Shown in pieces: positions 6,665-14,653 of a DNA stretch of 15,870 bases. The notes under the pieces are model-generated. The model made no database searches and was not told the origin of the DNA. It worked only from the letters and a program-made list of their open reading frames with translations. Origin of the DNA: CAZIIK01 sp964539235. Lineage in GTDB: Bacteria; Pseudomonadota; Gammaproteobacteria; Francisellales; CACEW01. Position 1 is the first letter of the stretch. The number at the start of each line of letters is the position of its first letter. The position numbers were made by a program, and so were the translations under genes. Where the stretch lies: positions 1 through 15,870 of the forward strand of contig CAZIIK010000072.1 in assembly GCA_964539235.1 (NCBI GenBank), written 5' to 3'.

Positions 6665-7379
6665 CTGTCTGTTTCTGTAAGTGGTGGAATACCACCACAG
6701 GCAGTAAGCATAGATATGGAAAAATCAGCGCATTAATAAAAACCGCTACGACTTCGTCAATCCCGAAAGCTGTCGTATTACCGGCTTTGTTGATAAAGAA
6801 ATTAATCGCCACGTTAGGCAAATACACCAATAACAAATAGACGAATGTGACATTCAGTACACTGAAATAATGCCGGATAACCCACTGAAAACTGGTTTTA
6901 ATACTGCCAAACGCTGTGCAATCCCAAAACAAAATCAGCGGCTGCACGATCAATAAGCCATTAAAAATCAAGATCCCTGGTACCACGTGCAACGCGACAC
7001 CTGCAGCCGATAATAAATACAAGCAAAAACCAGCCAGAAATAAACGCGGCAGCTTCTGCAGAGCAACTTCCCAACATTTTTTGACGGGCATTTTGTCAAG
7101 TTGATAGGCGTTATAAGAAAATCGTTGAATCACCGCTGAAAACAGAATCGATATGAGTAAGATCACCAATGCCATGAACACTAACAATGCGGGCATCTTC
7201 AACGTAATGTGACTGGCATCCAGCTGCACACTCCGTTCTAAAAAAGCGCTACCACCCTGTTTAATCAGGGCAAATAAAAATGCTAGACCAAAAAAACTAC
7301 GCAAATGTAAACCATACAAAACTCGAGTTTCGCGCAATACTTCTAATAAGCGAAAAGGAGGTGGCGACGTTTTCTTCAT
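6645..7379 (-). CDS. Multi-pass inner membrane protein, YciC/UPF0259-like
   Basis: A 244-residue hydrophobic protein with about six likely membrane segments: roughly 28-44, 62-84, two within 110-152, 170-195 and 206-233. The loop HVVPGILIFNGLLIVQPLILFWD (131-153), with a VVPGI motif entering a helix and an Asp at the end, resembles E. coli YciC and related UPF0259 proteins. The size is also the same (about 247). The function of that family is not established. I chose ATG 7377-7379; a TTG three codons upstream is an alternative and neither has a strong ribosome site. Its stop overlaps the start of pcnB. A 73-base gap separates it from the kinase gene upstream, the largest gap in this run, so an internal promoter is possible there. 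The membrane nature is clear; the family assignment is moderate. Confidence 0.75.
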   Translation of the reverse strand: MKKTSPPPFRLLEVLRETRVLYGLHLRSFFGLAFLFALIKQGGSAFLERSVQLDASHITLKMPALLVFMALVILLISILFSAVIQRFSYNAYQLDKMPVKKCWEVALQKLPRLFLAGFCLYLLSAAGVALHVVPGILIFNGLLIVQPLILFWDCTAFGSIKTSFQWVIRHYFSVLNVTFVYLLLVYLPNVAINFFINKAGNTTAFGIDEVVAVFINALIFPYLCLLPVVVFHHLQKQTDAQKGA

Positions 7380-7452
7380 GTGATCCAAAAATAACAGGGC
7401 TTTCAGCTGGGGCCGTAGCTTACCACTATATAGACCTCGGTACTACAGCCCT

Positions 7453-8325
7453 TCATGGGTTAACGATATCATCTGGATAGTCCAAACGATGATGAGGATC
7501 GCGTCGACATGCTTGTGCATGCCGATAGGCACGAATGGGGTGACGATACCGATAGGTTCTTGCGTGACGTCGATACCGTGCCCGACTGCGTTGTTCCGCC
7601 TGATCAAACGCCAATGGAACTGGTCCGTCGCAATAGAGCTGCTTAAAGATCTGTAGATAATCTGGCGGCATGATCAGACGCGCTAAATCGTGACCGCGTG
7701 CTGACCATGATAATCCCTGCGGCATGTAACGTGCTCGATCCAAATCGATTAATTGGACATCTTGAAAACTGCCAGCTGGATGTTGCCGCAGGAGAATATT
7801 TTGATTACCCAAATCGCCATGACGCCAACCCGCATCATGCAATGCACGAACCACCGGCGCAACAGCCTTTAAGAGCGCCAATAAGCGATCATGATCCAAT
7901 GGTTGCCAAAGAATGTCGCTCATTACCTCGCGGAAACTGACCATCCCAGCCGAAAACACCGATAAATAATAACTTTCCAGTAATTGGCCTGATTGGTATT
8001 TTTCCAGATAGGCAATGGGGTGCGGTGTGCTCACCGCCTGTTGCGTCAGGCTTTCTGCAGCGACCCAACTCCGACGTGCCTGACTGCCTTTATGGCGCTG
8101 ACACCAGGTTTTCAAGCGTCCACTCGGTTTAAACGCTTTCAAGGCAATTGCCAAAGTATCGCCTTGACGCGGCAACTCGACACGATACACGCGGTCAGCA
8201 CCGTCTGTGATCAATGTGGCATTTTCCAGCAGTTGCAAAGGGTCTGCTAACCGGTGTAATAAATCTTGATCTGCAAAGGCTGTGCTCACCTGCCCTTGAT
8301 AAGTGCCAAAATTTGCCAGAGTCAT
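7453..8325 (-). CDS. Kdo/WaaP-family lipopolysaccharide kinase
   Basis: A 290-residue protein-kinase-like small-molecule kinase that phosphorylates a sugar of the lipopolysaccharide inner core, probably Kdo (3-deoxy-D-manno-octulosonic acid), at the inner membrane. The catalytic loop WRHGDLGNQNILL (167-179) supplies Asp171 and Asn176. The metal-binding segment QLIDLDRAR (191-199) supplies Asp194/Asp196, and Lys63 in ALKAF is the probable ATP lysine. The length suits KdkA-like enzymes (about 235-290), and the C-terminal 45 residues are unusually Arg/His/Tyr-rich (RARYRRHARTYRYRHPIR, 248-265). I chose ATG 8323-8325, which forms an ATGA overlap with the stop of the upstream glycosyltransferase and so points to translational coupling; an ATG three codons earlier is also possible. 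Kdo kinase against heptose kinase cannot be settled by eye. Confidence 0.85.
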   Translation of the reverse strand: MTLANFGTYQGQVSTAFADQDLLHRLADPLQLLENATLITDGADRVYRVELPRQGDTLAIALKAFKPSGRLKTWCQRHKGSQARRSWVAAESLTQQAVSTPHPIAYLEKYQSGQLLESYYLSVFSAGMVSFREVMSDILWQPLDHDRLLALLKAVAPVVRALHDAGWRHGDLGNQNILLRQHPAGSFQDVQLIDLDRARYMPQGLSWSARGHDLARLIMPPDYLQIFKQLYCDGPVPLAFDQAEQRSRARYRRHARTYRYRHPIRAYRHAQACRRDPHHRLDYPDDIVNP

Positions 8326-9374
8326 GCGGTACATTCCTGTGCAATCTGCTGCAGTTGTGTTAGATGCTGATCAATCGTCAACTGCTGTGACTGGCAAAAA
8401 TTTGCCTCAATAGTAAAACGTGTCTTCATGGCTGTTTCGATAGCCTGTACCAATACGGTGGCATCTTGTGTGTCGTAGACCAAGCCGCATTCAGGTGTGA
8501 GTAATTCGGTAGCGCCCACCTGTGCCGATGCGATAACAGGTGTTCCACAAGCTAATGCTTCGATAATCACTAAACCAAACGCTTCGTAGTAAGATGGTAG
8601 AACCACGAAGTCAGCCGCCGCCATTAATTCTGGCATGTGACTGACAAACCCCAATGCCTGCACATTAGGATGTGACGTTTTGAGATCACTACCTGCCAAC
8701 CACAAAACATAACGATCTGTGGGCAATTGAGCGAAAGCATCTAACAGTAAATCCAACCCTTTCATTTTGGGATTGCCACTGGCTGGGAATAACAGCACAG
8801 TTTTTTGTCCTGACACATTTAACGAATCTCTAATACGCAGTGCTGTTTTAGCGGGTTGTAAACGGAACCGCTGCGTATCGCACGGCGGGTACACCACGCG
8901 GATTTTATGTGCGATCTGCGGGTAGTGTTGTGCCAATTCCCGCCCCACTTGCTTTGAATGCGCAATGATACACGCACTGCTGTCGTATGCTTGTGTTTCC
9001 AAAGCTAATTCAACTCGATCACGCCAGGTTGGTTGTTTGCTTAAGCGCTCTAAATAAGCCGCATGGCAACCACCACAAATCATCAGCTGCTGTCCCATCG
9101 TCCGAGTGTTTGCAATCGTTAAATCATAATGCTGACGCGCCAGTTGTTTTTTAACCCAACGGGCAAAACACCACTTGCGTAAAGGTTTGGGATACCAAGA
9201 ACGCCGCCAACAATGAACAGTGACTGACGTGGGCACAGGCTCTTGTCGATCTTGTTTAAATACAAACACGTCAACCTGATGGCCTTGTGCGGCAAACCCA
9301 TGTACCAGATCTAGAAAATAGGTTTCTGCACCACCTTTGCGGCGGTATTGCGTATGAATCAGCGCGATACGCAT
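8322..9374 (-). CDS. GT4-family glycosyltransferase, lipopolysaccharide core type
   Basis: A 350-residue GT-B enzyme that moves a sugar from a nucleotide donor onto the growing lipopolysaccharide core on the cytoplasmic face. The N-terminal acceptor half begins MRIALIHTQYRRKGGAETY (1-19), with the glycine-rich loop common to WaaG-like enzymes. The donor half has LLFPASGNPKMKGLDLLLDAF (194-214), VLWLAGSD (223-230) and the EX7E motif Glu264/Glu272 in SYYEAFGLVIIEALACGTPVI (261-281). I chose ATG 9372-9374 because it matches the family N-terminus and lies two bases after the deacetylase stop; an upstream start would add 29 unrelated residues. It overlaps the downstream kinase by four bases (ATGA). 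WaaG (glucosyltransferase I) is the nearest well-known relative, but the donor and acceptor are not determined. Confidence 0.9.
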   Translation of the reverse strand: MRIALIHTQYRRKGGAETYFLDLVHGFAAQGHQVDVFVFKQDRQEPVPTSVTVHCWRRSWYPKPLRKWCFARWVKKQLARQHYDLTIANTRTMGQQLMICGGCHAAYLERLSKQPTWRDRVELALETQAYDSSACIIAHSKQVGRELAQHYPQIAHKIRVVYPPCDTQRFRLQPAKTALRIRDSLNVSGQKTVLLFPASGNPKMKGLDLLLDAFAQLPTDRYVLWLAGSDLKTSHPNVQALGFVSHMPELMAAADFVVLPSYYEAFGLVIIEALACGTPVIASAQVGATELLTPECGLVYDTQDATVLVQAIETAMKTRFTIEANFCQSQQLTIDQHLTQLQQIAQECTA

Positions 9375-9376
9375 AA

Positions 9377-10114
9377 CTAGCGACCCAGTAAACGGTGATA
9401 AAACCACTTCAACATAAAATAGGCACACATCTTCACGTCCGGCAAACGTTGCTGTAAACACAAAGGATCACCGTTTTTTCGATACAGTAGCTGTGTCACA
9501 CCGCCCCAGTTAAAGTTCACAGCATTGTGAATACGCATGATGTAGCGATAGTGTTGCGTTAAATATTGATGTGCAGCACGAGTGAAATGGCCATAATGGT
9601 AAATAAACGTATCAATAGGTCGGGACAGTTGCGTGGCCAACACATGCTTTGAGTCGACATACTCAGCCGTCATATCAAGTTTAGGATCTTTGGCACTCAC
9701 ATGGTGCTGTGTATGCGAGGCAATAATCACATAACCACTGTCCACCATTTCTTGCAGTTCGCGCCATGTGCAAAATGGTGCCTGAGGCCAAACGGTTGCA
9801 TCCATAGCTTCAAGGGTTGGGATCGCCATACGTGCCGCTGTTGTCTCTGCGTTATCATCCAAAATATAGGCCGTTTGAACAGCGAGCACGGCTTTGATTT
9901 TCAAGCGTTTTAATAATGGAAAAACTTTAAAGTAAAAATCTGCATAGGCATCGTCGAAGGTTAAACAAATAGACAACCGAAAACGCCGCAATGGGTCGCC
10001 GGGTACCACGTTCGGGTAGCGCGCTGCCAGTGCAGTTATATAACGCTCAAACTGCTCATAAAAATCAGGGTGTTCTGCCTTCACAACATTGTTAAACATT
10101 AAGGTCAACAGCAT
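9377..10114 (-). CDS. Polysaccharide deacetylase (CE4/NodB-type)
   Basis: A 245-residue carbohydrate esterase family 4 protein, expected to remove an N-acetyl (or formyl) group from an amino sugar. Motif 1 is LTFDDAYAD (51-59), with base Asp54 and metal Asp55. Motif 2 is ASHTQHH (132-138), with metal ligands His134 and His138. Motif 3, normally near F-x-Y-P-Y-G, reads FIYHYG (170-175), with His in place of Pro. No signal peptide is visible, so it probably works on a cytoplasmic or membrane-bound lipid-linked intermediate rather than on peptidoglycan. It is the first gene of the minus-strand run. An AGGG lies seven bases before its ATG, and its stop is two bases from the next start. Its place beside two core transferases and two sugar kinases suggests tailoring of a lipopolysaccharide sugar; that role is inferred. 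Confidence 0.85.
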   Translation of the reverse strand: MLLTLMFNNVVKAEHPDFYEQFERYITALAARYPNVVPGDPLRRFRLSICLTFDDAYADFYFKVFPLLKRLKIKAVLAVQTAYILDDNAETTAARMAIPTLEAMDATVWPQAPFCTWRELQEMVDSGYVIIASHTQHHVSAKDPKLDMTAEYVDSKHVLATQLSRPIDTFIYHYGHFTRAAHQYLTQHYRYIMRIHNAVNFNWGGVTQLLYRKNGDPLCLQQRLPDVKMCAYFMLKWFYHRLLGR

Positions 10115-10173
10115 GAATAGACCCTACGAAAAATAAAGGCGCAGTATAGGTGAATCTTGTGGCTGTTGCACAC

Positions 10174-10192
10174 GCATAGCTTTACCCTATGC
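10174..10192. promoter_or_regulatory. Dyad in the divergent control region of the envelope genes
   Basis: GCATAG-N7-CTATGC is a perfect six-base inverted repeat in the 121-base space between the divergent deacetylase and GT2 genes. It overlaps a weak plus-strand -10-like TATGCT (10188-10193) preceded 16 bases earlier by TTGCAC. It could be an operator shared by both directions; a chance repeat of this length is not excluded. Confidence 0.3.
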
Positions 10193-10235
10193 TCTTTGGT
10201 AGAGTGGCCCGGCTTTGTCCAACCATTGAATCATC

Positions 10236-10988
10236 ATGTCGGCATCTCTTTCCGTTGCGCTCATCGCCTATAACGAAGCCTCCAGATTGGCTCGCACACT
10301 GGATAGTGTCAAAGGATTGGCAGATGAAATCATTCTGATGGATTCAGAATCCACCGACGATACGGTGGAAATTGCACAATCCTACGGTGCTCAGGTGATT
10401 GTTCAGCCTTGGTTAGGTTATACCGCACAGAAAAACGCGCTGTTTGAACAGTGTCACTGTGACTTCATCCTCAATTTGGATTGCGACGAGGTGCTGACAC
10501 CAGCCCTATGCACGGAAATCCGTCAAGTCTTAAGTCATCCAAAACACACCGGTTACACGCTGGCACGCCAAACACACTACCTCGGAAAACTGTTAACACA
10601 CAGCTGGCATCCAGACCGAAAATTACGCCTGGTTAAACGCTCAGCTCATCCTAAGTGGCAGGGTGCTTATGTACATGAACGTCTAACCGTTCAGGGCTCA
10701 GAAGGTCACCTGAGTGCACCGTTGATTCACTACTCCTATGCCAATGCACGTCAACATTTTGAGAAAACGGTTGATTATGCACACTTGGCTGCCAAAGCCG
10801 CATATGAAGCGGGCAGGGTGTGTCATGGCCGCCACTTAGTCTTGAATCCTATGTTTGCATTTTTGCGCATGTATGTGTTCCGCCTAGGACTTATCGATGG
10901 TTGGCGTGGTTTCGCAGCGGCAAAAAGTGCGGCGATCTATACCTTTCTCAAATATTGGTTTCTGTGGGAAAAGTGTCATGACAAATAG
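10236..10988 (+). CDS. GT2-family glycosyltransferase, WaaE/KdtX-like
   Basis: A 250-residue GT-A enzyme. It opens with SVALIAYNEASRLARTLDSV (6-25), followed by ADEIILMDSESTDDT (29-43) and the metal/nucleotide-sugar motif LNLDCDEVL (79-87), with Asp81/Asp84. WQGAYVHERL (141-150) and the HYSY segment (165-168) are typical of the WaaE/KdtX branch. That branch attaches a glucose to the inner core of lipopolysaccharide in several gammaproteobacteria. The C-terminus is amphipathic or membrane-associating (FLRMYVFRLGLIDGWRGF, 209-226). ATG 10236 follows a 121-base divergent control region; no strong ribosome site is seen. The last 11 bases overlap the start of the following kinase gene, so the two are co-transcribed. 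The family call is firm; the exact sugar transferred is not known. Confidence 0.9.
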   Translation: MSASLSVALIAYNEASRLARTLDSVKGLADEIILMDSESTDDTVEIAQSYGAQVIVQPWLGYTAQKNALFEQCHCDFILNLDCDEVLTPALCTEIRQVLSHPKHTGYTLARQTHYLGKLLTHSWHPDRKLRLVKRSAHPKWQGAYVHERLTVQGSEGHLSAPLIHYSYANARQHFEKTVDYAHLAAKAAYEAGRVCHGRHLVLNPMFAFLRMYVFRLGLIDGWRGFAAAKSAAIYTFLKYWFLWEKCHDK

Positions 10989-11613
10989 TTGGCGGATGCA
11001 AGGCCAGCCAACACATCCATCAATTTGCCCTGACAAACTGGCGGCTTTGTTGGCAAAACCCGACAGCCAAATACTGTCGAATAGCAAACGCGCAACGGTC
11101 TACCGCATATTCCATGGAGAGCAAAGCTATATTATTAAATGCTTTCATCTCTTCAGCTTTTGGGCATTTTGTAAATCGCTATTTCGCCCGAGTCGGGCTC
11201 GCCGTTATTTTGATAATGCACAGCAATTAAGCCTATACGGCATTCACACCCCAACCGTCTACTTTGCTGCTGGAAGCCGCCGGTTTGGCATACTCAGTCA
11301 AGCCTTTATCTGCACTGAATACCTAGACGGTGAAGATGCCGTTGATTACTTTCACCATGCCGACCTAGGCAACACAGTCACCCAAAAGTATGCTGATCAG
11401 ATTATTGAAATCTTGCGCCGCTTTGTTCGGCTAGGCATTAACCATGGTGACTTGGGTATTTGGAATTTCAAATTATGTCAGGACAAAGTTTATGTATTAG
11501 ACCTTGATGCAATGCGTCGCGGTGAGTCCCATGACTTAGCACTCTTTATGGATCGCCTGAGCCACTATTCCAAGTCTTGGCTCACCTTCTTCAAGCTCGC
11601 TATGCACCGGTAA
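10978..11613 (+). CDS. Small lipopolysaccharide core kinase (RfaY/KdkA-like)
   Basis: A 211-residue kinase-like protein. The catalytic loop INHGDLGIWNFKL (154-166) has Asp158 and Asn163, and the metal site VLDLDAMRRG (173-182) has Asp175/Asp177. Lys54 in YIIKCF is the likely ATP lysine. This is the same HGDLG fold family as the kinase at 7453-8325, but the two share little beyond the core motifs, so they are probably not recent duplicates. RfaY/WaaY-type heptose kinases and KdkA-type Kdo kinases both fit. The start ATG 10978 overlaps the GT2 stop by 11 bases and follows GGGAAAAG. It is shorter than usual at the C-terminus, ending soon after the DLALFMDRLSHY helix. It presumably adds a phosphate to a core sugar; the acceptor is not known. 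Confidence 0.8.
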   Translation: MTNSWRMQGQPTHPSICPDKLAALLAKPDSQILSNSKRATVYRIFHGEQSYIIKCFHLFSFWAFCKSLFRPSRARRYFDNAQQLSLYGIHTPTVYFAAGSRRFGILSQAFICTEYLDGEDAVDYFHHADLGNTVTQKYADQIIEILRRFVRLGINHGDLGIWNFKLCQDKVYVLDLDAMRRGESHDLALFMDRLSHYSKSWLTFFKLAMHR

Positions 11614-11616
11614 CAG

Positions 11617-11646
11617 TCGACGTAACCGAATAGATTTCGCTATAGT
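11617..11646 (+). promoter_or_regulatory. Candidate uvrB promoter
   Basis: TCGACG (11617-11622) and TATAGT (11641-11646) are 18 bases apart, 30 bases before the uvrB ATG. The -10 is good and the -35 moderate. No CTGT-N8-ACAG LexA box is seen nearby, so SOS control of the E. coli kind is not supported. Confidence 0.35.
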
Positions 11647-11675
11647 GGCGCCAAGCTATTCACCCTAAGCCCTCA

Positions 11676-13676
11676 ATGTTTGAACTCAATACACAATACC
11701 AACCCAGCGGTGACCAACCAACAGCCATTGCCGACTTGGTGGATGGCATTAACCAAGGCCTAGCCAAGCAAACATTACTCGGTGTGACCGGCTCCGGTAA
11801 AACTTTTACCATTGCGAATGTGATCCAAACCGTTAAACGTCCTACTTTAATACTGGCGCATAATAAAACTCTGGCTGCCCAACTTTATGGCGAGATGAAA
11901 GCCTTCTTTCCGCAGAATGCCGTAGAATATTTTGTGTCTTATTATGATTACTACCAGCCGGAAGCCTATGTGCCCGCTTCCGATACTTACATCGAAAAAG
12001 ATGCCTCGATTAACCAGCATATCGAGCAAATGCGTTTGTCGGCAACCAAGTCGTTAATGGAGCGGCCTGATGTCATCATCGTCGCAACGGTTTCTTCAAT
12101 CTATGGTCTCGGCGATCCGGTGTCCTATTTTAAAATGGTGCTGCACTTGCAACGCGGTGGCCAAATTAAACAGCGGGATATCCTGGCACACCTAGCCGAG
12201 TTGCAATATACCCGCAACGATTATGCCTTCGAACGCGCAACATATCGGGTGCGTGGTGAGGTCATCGATATTTTTCCGGCAGAGTCAGAAAAAGAAGCCA
12301 TTCGGGTTGAGCTATTTGATGATGAAGTGGAAAAGCTACGCTACTTCGATCCACTGACCGGTGAAATTCTACGCGATGTGCCACGCGTCACCATTTTCCC
12401 TAAAACCCATTACGTCACACCCCGCGACATCCTAGTCAATATGATTGACGACATTAAACTTGAGCTACAAGAACGCTTAGCCGTGTTAAAAGCCGACAAT
12501 AAATTGCTAGAAATGCAACGCTTAGAGCAACGGACTCTGTTTGATTTAGAACTCATTTTAGAACTGGGATATTGCCCGGGTATTGAAAACTATTCGCGCT
12601 ATTTGTCTGGCCGCGGTGCCGGCAAACCGCCGCCGACACTGTTTGAATACCTGCCAGAAGATGCCTTACTGGTTATCGACGAATCCCACGTCACAATTCC
12701 CCAACTGGGTGCTATGTTTCGCGGTGACCGGGCCCGCAAAGAAAACCTGGTCAATTATGGCTTCCGCCTACCATCCGCTTTAGATAACCGTCCGTTTAAG
12801 TTTGATGAATTTGAACGACTGTCGCCGCAAACGATTTACGTGTCCGCTACACCCAGCGACTATGAGAATCAACATGCAGACGCCACAACGGAACAGGTCG
12901 TTAGACCTACCGGATTGGTCGACCCTGAAATTGAAATTCGTCCAGTTGCGACACAGGTAGATGATATTTTATCCGAAATCGAACAACGGGCAGCACGGCA
13001 AGAACGTGTACTGATTACAACATTGACCAAACGCATGTCAGAAGATCTCACCGATTACTTACAAGAACACGGTGTGAAAGTCAGATACCTGCACTCCGAT
13101 ATCGACACAGTAGAGCGGGTCGAAATTCTACGCGACCTGCGTCTGGGCGTGTTTGATGTATTGGTGGGTATTAACCTGCTACGCGAAGGTTTAGATTTGC
13201 CCGAAGTGTCATTGGTTGCCATTTTTGATGCCGATAAAGAAGGTTTCTTACGTTCTGATCGTTCTTTAATTCAAACCATTGGACGTGCTGCGCGCAATGC
13301 CGCCGGCAAAGCCATTTTATATGCGGATCGAATAACCGGATCCATGCAACGCGCCATGGATGAAACCGAAGGACGCCGAACTAAACAAATTGAATACAAC
13401 AAAAAACATGGCATCGTGCCGCAAACCATCCGCCGTAGTATTGACGATATTCTGGAAGCACACGGTTCACGTGCCGAACCCGATAAAGCCTCAGCTAAAA
13501 CGAATTCATTTGCTGAAAACCGCGCCCACTATGCTGAAATGACGGCAACACAAATCGCAAAAACCATTAAAGATTTGGAAAAGACTATGCGGCAACACGC
13601 CAAAGATCTTCAATTTGAAGCGGCTGCCCAAGCGCGTGATGAAATTCAACTGCTGCGTCAGCAGTTATTGGAATAG
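11676..13676 (+). CDS. uvrB: Excinuclease ABC subunit B
   Basis: A 666-residue DNA helicase-like subunit that receives damaged DNA from UvrA and positions UvrC for incision in nucleotide excision repair; E. coli UvrB has 673. Walker A is GVTGSGKT (36-43). The beta-hairpin that inserts between strands is SYYDYYQPEAYVPASDTYIE (88-107). Motif II is VIDESH (333-338). LLREGLDLPEVSLVAIFDADKEGFLRS (501-527) and motif VI QTIGRAARN (533-541) complete the helicase core. The C-terminal UVR domain that contacts UvrC spans about 626-661 (DLQFEAAAQARDEIQLLRQQL). All key motifs are intact. It follows the kinase gene by 62 bases with its own possible promoter and converges with the regulator genes downstream, 22 bases between stops. 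No clear ribosome site precedes the ATG. It is an ordinary housekeeping gene. Confidence 0.98.
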   Translation: MFELNTQYQPSGDQPTAIADLVDGINQGLAKQTLLGVTGSGKTFTIANVIQTVKRPTLILAHNKTLAAQLYGEMKAFFPQNAVEYFVSYYDYYQPEAYVPASDTYIEKDASINQHIEQMRLSATKSLMERPDVIIVATVSSIYGLGDPVSYFKMVLHLQRGGQIKQRDILAHLAELQYTRNDYAFERATYRVRGEVIDIFPAESEKEAIRVELFDDEVEKLRYFDPLTGEILRDVPRVTIFPKTHYVTPRDILVNMIDDIKLELQERLAVLKADNKLLEMQRLEQRTLFDLELILELGYCPGIENYSRYLSGRGAGKPPPTLFEYLPEDALLVIDESHVTIPQLGAMFRGDRARKENLVNYGFRLPSALDNRPFKFDEFERLSPQTIYVSATPSDYENQHADATTEQVVRPTGLVDPEIEIRPVATQVDDILSEIEQRAARQERVLITTLTKRMSEDLTDYLQEHGVKVRYLHSDIDTVERVEILRDLRLGVFDVLVGINLLREGLDLPEVSLVAIFDADKEGFLRSDRSLIQTIGRAARNAAGKAILYADRITGSMQRAMDETEGRRTKQIEYNKKHGIVPQTIRRSIDDILEAHGSRAEPDKASAKTNSFAENRAHYAEMTATQIAKTIKDLEKTMRQHAKDLQFEAAAQARDEIQLLRQQLLE

Positions 13677-13698
13677 GCCTTCAAACAAACCTATGCCA

Positions 13699-14640
13699 CT
13701 AATGATCCGAAAGATGTTGCGCCAATAAATAACCCATTTGAAACTGATTCTGACAGGCAGTTTTGCGTCGGATCTTATTCAAATGAGTTTCAACCGTCCG
13801 CGGCGATTTATTCAAAATCATTGCAATTTCCTCTGCAGTTTTCCCCTTAGCCATCCAGTTAATGTATTCAAGTTCTTGTGTTGTGAAGGCAATGCCACCC
13901 AGTGGTTTCTCTGGTGCTTGTGTATGCCTAGAATCTTCTTCGGGTGTGCACTCTAAAGAAACCGCTAGGATGCTAATGATATGTTGATCAGGGCCATAAA
14001 TGGGTTGCTTGGTGGTGCGAAATTGCCGAGTTTTCCCCATGTAATCCGTCATGGTCTGTAGGCAAGTGATAGTTTGACCTTGTAAGGCTAATTGGTCACT
14101 GCTTTGGAAGGACTCAGCCTGGTCACGCCAAGGTAAATTAAAGTCGGTTTTGCCAATGATATTTTGATTAGCCAATTGCCTGGCGGCTTGGTTACATTGA
14201 ACGTAAATACCTTGAGTGTTTTTGCAATAGATAGGCGTTGGAATTCGGTCGAGGAATTGACTGCTCAGATTCAAGTGTGGAGAAGGACTTGAAGGCTTAA
14301 GCATTTTGCCCAATAGCAACCAGGCAGAGGGTTGGCACTGTCTTTGTACTTCAATGACATGCCACCGGCACTTAATTTGCAATGCGTGGTGATAAGTAGT
14401 TTGGGCTTCTGGGGTATTGTTTGCATGACGCACAATAGGACAGTCTTGCCCAGTTTGCTCGCACAATGTAATAAGTGACTTGCCTTGGAGTCGATGGCTT
14501 TGAACATTAAATAATCGCTCTGCAGTGGCATTTGACTCGCGTATGCAGAAATCTTCCGATAGTCGGAGTAATGCAAATCGATAACGCTGACAAAAATTTT
14601 GCAGAGTACGGTATTCATCTTCCTTGATTGCTTCCAACAT
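13699..14640 (-). CDS. PAS-LuxR transcriptional regulator (downstream of the pair)
   Basis: A 313-residue DNA-binding regulator. The N-terminal part (about 10-110) is a degenerate PAS-like region (FCIRESNATAERLFN, 31-45). A clearer PAS domain spans about 126-230, with IPTPIYCKNTQGIYVQCNQA (133-152) and IIGKTDFNLPWRDQA (161-175). The C-terminal LuxR/NarL-type helix-turn-helix (about 252-305) reads TAEEIAMILNKSPRTVETHLNKI (268-290). There is no receiver domain, so input is probably a ligand or cofactor bound by PAS rather than phosphorylation. It starts 13 bases after the stop of its paralogue and is almost certainly co-transcribed with it; GGAA lies a few bases before ATG 14638-14640. No membrane segment is seen, so it should be cytoplasmic. 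The signal and target genes are unknown. Confidence 0.88.
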   Translation of the reverse strand: MLEAIKEDEYRTLQNFCQRYRFALLRLSEDFCIRESNATAERLFNVQSHRLQGKSLITLCEQTGQDCPIVRHANNTPEAQTTYHHALQIKCRWHVIEVQRQCQPSAWLLLGKMLKPSSPSPHLNLSSQFLDRIPTPIYCKNTQGIYVQCNQAARQLANQNIIGKTDFNLPWRDQAESFQSSDQLALQGQTITCLQTMTDYMGKTRQFRTTKQPIYGPDQHIISILAVSLECTPEEDSRHTQAPEKPLGGIAFTTQELEYINWMAKGKTAEEIAMILNKSPRTVETHLNKIRRKTACQNQFQMGYLLAQHLSDH

Positions 14641-14653
14641 GGCGAGTTTCCGT

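Noticed and set aside
7395..7452. AGGGCT/AGCCCT pairing as a terminator after the membrane-protein or kinase gene
   Set aside because: The arms are only six bases and about 45 bases apart, there is no T-run, and the position is upstream of the next gene in the same run rather than at its end.
11614..11675. An SOS (LexA) box before uvrB
   Set aside because: No CTGT-N8-ACAG pattern or close variant is present; a lone ACAG at 11613-11616 has no partner at the right distance.
12583..13542. Out-of-frame readings inside uvrB
   Set aside because: The uvrB frame is complete with all motifs; the alternatives are shadows of it.
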